Positions 61,913 through 64,000 of a stretch of 64,000 bases of DNA are shown here, one piece after another (within the stretch, counting starts at the first letter, position 1; the number at the start of each line of letters is the position of its first letter). The position numbers and the translations under genes were made by a program. The notes beneath the pieces were generated by a model, which saw only the letters and a list, made by a program, of their open reading frames with translations, did not search any database and was not told where the DNA came from. The stretch is from Halicephalobus mephisto (taxonomy: Eukaryota; Nematoda; Chromadorea; Rhabditida; Panagrolaimidae), in NCBI GenBank assembly GCA_009193035.1, contig SWDT01000001.1:1426001-1490000 (forward strand). Reading direction: 5' to 3'.

Positions 61913-63610
61913 TTAAAAATTTGATTCTTGATTTGAAGTGGGACTTGAGCGGAAAGAGGATTCGCTTGATTCATTGTTGTTCTTACTTTCGATGACATCA
62001 TTTCCTACGTTGTTGTTTTGTTTTTCTGCTTCTACAAGTTCCCCATTTCTGTTGCTGTCTAATACATTAATTGACCCGTTTCTTGGCGTTATTGAGCATC
62101 TGGCGTCAGTGAAGCTTCTTGAATCCTTAAAATAGATTTTTGCAAATGTTCTCATCCAAAATTAACTTACAAGAGTCCTTGGAACCTCGGTGTACTCCTT
62201 CCGGTTAATTACATTTCGAAGACGACTGAGGACATTGTAAGTGAGTGATTTGGACCTACAAGAAGAAAATGGGGAAATAAAGCCGGTTTTCCAATTACCG
62301 TTTCATCTCTCTTAAATGACTCTCGTTGCTGTTGGACTCCGGTTCTCTGAAGCTGGTGTTTCCAGAAGTAGGGTAAAGACTGCCTCTGAAGAACGCAGCT
62401 CCCGTAGTTTTCTTACCAGGAGCGTACACCCGCTGGAATCGAGTCCTCAAAACATTTCTCTTACAGCCAAATGTGAGGAACAAAGCTGTCCGGAACTTGC
62501 TGTTAAGAAAACAGTAAGTAATGGGGTTTGTACACGAGGAGAGGTATGTCAGAACGGTGATGAAAGTATTCAGCTTAGAATTCCAAACATTGAAGGTTCC
62601 GAAGGAATCCTGGGCATTGAGTAGAAGCCACCAAATGTAGCTAGGAGTCCAACAGCAAAAGAAGATGATCACAATAACGATTAGCATCCGGATTAGTCTT
62701 TGTTTCGCAATTGCTGTTTTGCTGCTGTGGGTTGATCTCAAGCTTTGTTCAATGAATTCCGAGCCTTTTCTGGAGGAATTGTCCCCTCCGGTGCTGTCTT
62801 CTCCCCGAAACGGAATCAACGGCGTTCTAAAAGTTAAAAATAATTTTTGTTCCTTTTAGGAATCAATGTTTTCTTCCTCAAAGTGACGAACCTTGTCCGT
62901 CGGCTTTTTCCTGTCACAAGGCTACTGCTTCGGCTTTTGTTTCCGGTAGTCCTGACGTTGTCGAGTCTGTCCATCGAGTTCTCCGCGATCTCGATGGCGG
63001 CAATGTCCATTTTTAATCCCGAACGAAGGGAACTAATCACTGAACCGTATAGAACAGTCATCAACACTAGAGGAATTACCAGCAAAACAACTGTCATGTA
63101 TATCTTAAAAAGAAATTATTCAAAGGGTTTAGAGAAGACTAAAGAACTTTCTTACTTGATATCCGAAATGGACTACTGGCTCGTATTTAGGGGCACAATT
63201 GAGGCCACTTGTGTTGTAGGTCCTCAACTCATACATGAACAGCATGAAGAGATTCGAAATTATAGCAATTAGCCAAACAACCCCTATGACGCAGAAGGCA
63301 TGAGTGCGAGTGTGCCAGACCCGGGAGTGGAGAGGTTTACAGATGGCATAGTATCTTTCCAGAGCTATTGCTGCGAGGGTATAAGCACTCGCTGTCACAA
63401 CAACGGCTAAAGATGAAAGTCTAATGATTAATTAAGATGAATTTACTCACGCTGTAGATAAGCCAACACTTTACAAAGAAGATCACCGAACACCCAACAG
63501 TATACCAAGGAACTGACGAGTGTAGGTGGCATACACACCACACTAAGTAGGAGATCACTTAAGGCCAAATTTAATAAATATAAATTTGTTATCGTTCTCA
63601 TCGATTTTTG
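61913..63610 (-). CDS. Cholecystokinin/sulfakinin-type neuropeptide GPCR, 5' end missing
   Basis: Class A receptor. Minus-strand exons in the window: 63610-63451, 63406-63156, 63103-62892, 62826-62299, 62255-62171 and 62125-61913, all in phase. They cover helix 2 (TNLYLLNLALSDLL), helix 3 with ERYYAICKPL (DRY variant), helix 4, helix 5, a long third cytosolic loop, helix 6 (MLIVIVIIFFCCWTP) and helix 7 (TNPITYCFLNSKFR). They end in a Ser/Asn-rich tail. KPLHSRVWHTRTHA after ERY and AKQRLIRMLIVIVI in helix 6 are close to CCK receptors, hence the call (nematode CKR type). The exon with helix 1 is not in 63611-64000, so the gene starts beyond the window. The first coding base shown follows TTTTCAG. 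Confidence 0.88.
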
Positions 63611-64000
63611 CTGAAAATTGCTATTATTTAATTTTATAAGATTTAATACCGTCATTTTTATATATTAGAATTTAACATGACGTGTGGAACTTTTCAGAAT
63701 CTAGTAAATCTTTGAAATAAACATCTATATTAGGAAATCCCAGGTTTTTAAAAAAGCCAAAGAAATCTTTGTTAAAACAACTTCACAATCATGCTCATTT
63801 GTAATTTTCATAATATTGCAGTTTTAAAATCAACATCTGAAACCTACAATCACAGAAAATTTAAGAAACTCATGTCGAAACAGTTTTTGAAAAATATCCC
63901 TTTCTAATTTTATAAGACCACAATTTTTAACCCTTGCTCGATGAATCACCCTCATTTTCTTCCATGCCTTGAGGCGTTGAAAAACCATCGTACAAGTAAA
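63611..64000 (-). other. Intron of the CCK-type receptor gene
   Basis: AT-rich; no helix 1 exon can be read on the minus strand. It is presumably intronic, continuing past the window edge. Confidence 0.55.

Noticed and set aside
63611..63655. MTVLNLIKLNNSNF as the start of the CCK-type receptor
   Set aside because: It lies upstream of a TTTTCAG acceptor and lacks helix 1; it is most likely intronic.
1..64000. tRNA, rRNA, spliced-leader RNA or CRISPR arrays
   Set aside because: Looked for B-box-like GGTTCGANTCC words, U6-like sequence and regular direct repeats; none convincing. A tRNAscan/Infernal run would be decisive.

Overview
The window reads as nuclear DNA of a nematode or a close ecdysozoan relative. 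It is AT-rich. Genes are split by many introns of about 40-60 nt with pyrimidine-rich TTTCAG or TTTTAG acceptors. Several start codons sit a few bases after an unpaired acceptor, as expected for spliced-leader trans-splicing. The content also fits: nematode-type globins, a CRAL-TRIO/GOLD protein of the CTG type, a BTB nine-finger protein of the EOR-1/PLZF type, a PDHX-like DLAT-2, a VALV-1-like LIM protein and a SWEET. I cannot name the species. No bacterial operon, CRISPR array, rRNA or tRNA was seen. Nineteen coding loci were reconstructed by joining exons by eye; in each complete model the summed exon length is a multiple of three.

Layout. 0-7.6 kb (+): four tightly spaced genes, namely phosphatidylserine decarboxylase, an unknown acidic protein, the BTB/zinc-finger factor and the E3-binding (X) component of pyruvate dehydrogenase. 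9.1-11.7 kb (+): SLC17-type transporter. 11.9-17.8 kb (-): a C2H2 factor, a globin with a predicted N-myristoylated extension, and a small globin with Tyr at the proximal heme-ligand position. 20.6-24.8 kb: CRAL-TRIO/GOLD and myo-inositol oxygenase (+), then a four-helix membrane protein (-). 24.8-31.7 kb: almost 7 kb without genes, holding a near-ideal heat-shock element. 31.7-39.0 kb (+): complete plexin of about 2,000 aa. 41.3-43.2 kb: CRIP-like LIM protein (+) and DNAJB12/14-like cochaperone (-). 44.0-46.2 kb (+): DCP2-like protein whose Nudix box has lost every catalytic glutamate. 46.5-50.2 kb (-): a third globin and a SWEET transporter. 52.9-59.4 kb (+): PAPS synthetase followed closely by TFIIIC subunit 3. 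60.8-61.8 kb (+): stomatin-like protein. 61.9-64 kb (-): cholecystokinin-type GPCR, cut at its 5' end by the window edge.

The genes do not form one pathway. The most informative signals are (1) the DCP2 pseudoenzyme, (2) the globin with Tyr at both distal and proximal heme positions, (3) three structurally distinct globins within 33 kb, (4) dispersed AT-rich repeats loaded with TTCnnGAA heat-shock motifs, and (5) two operon-like gene clusters. Family calls rest on recalled family features and by-eye alignment; no database search was run.
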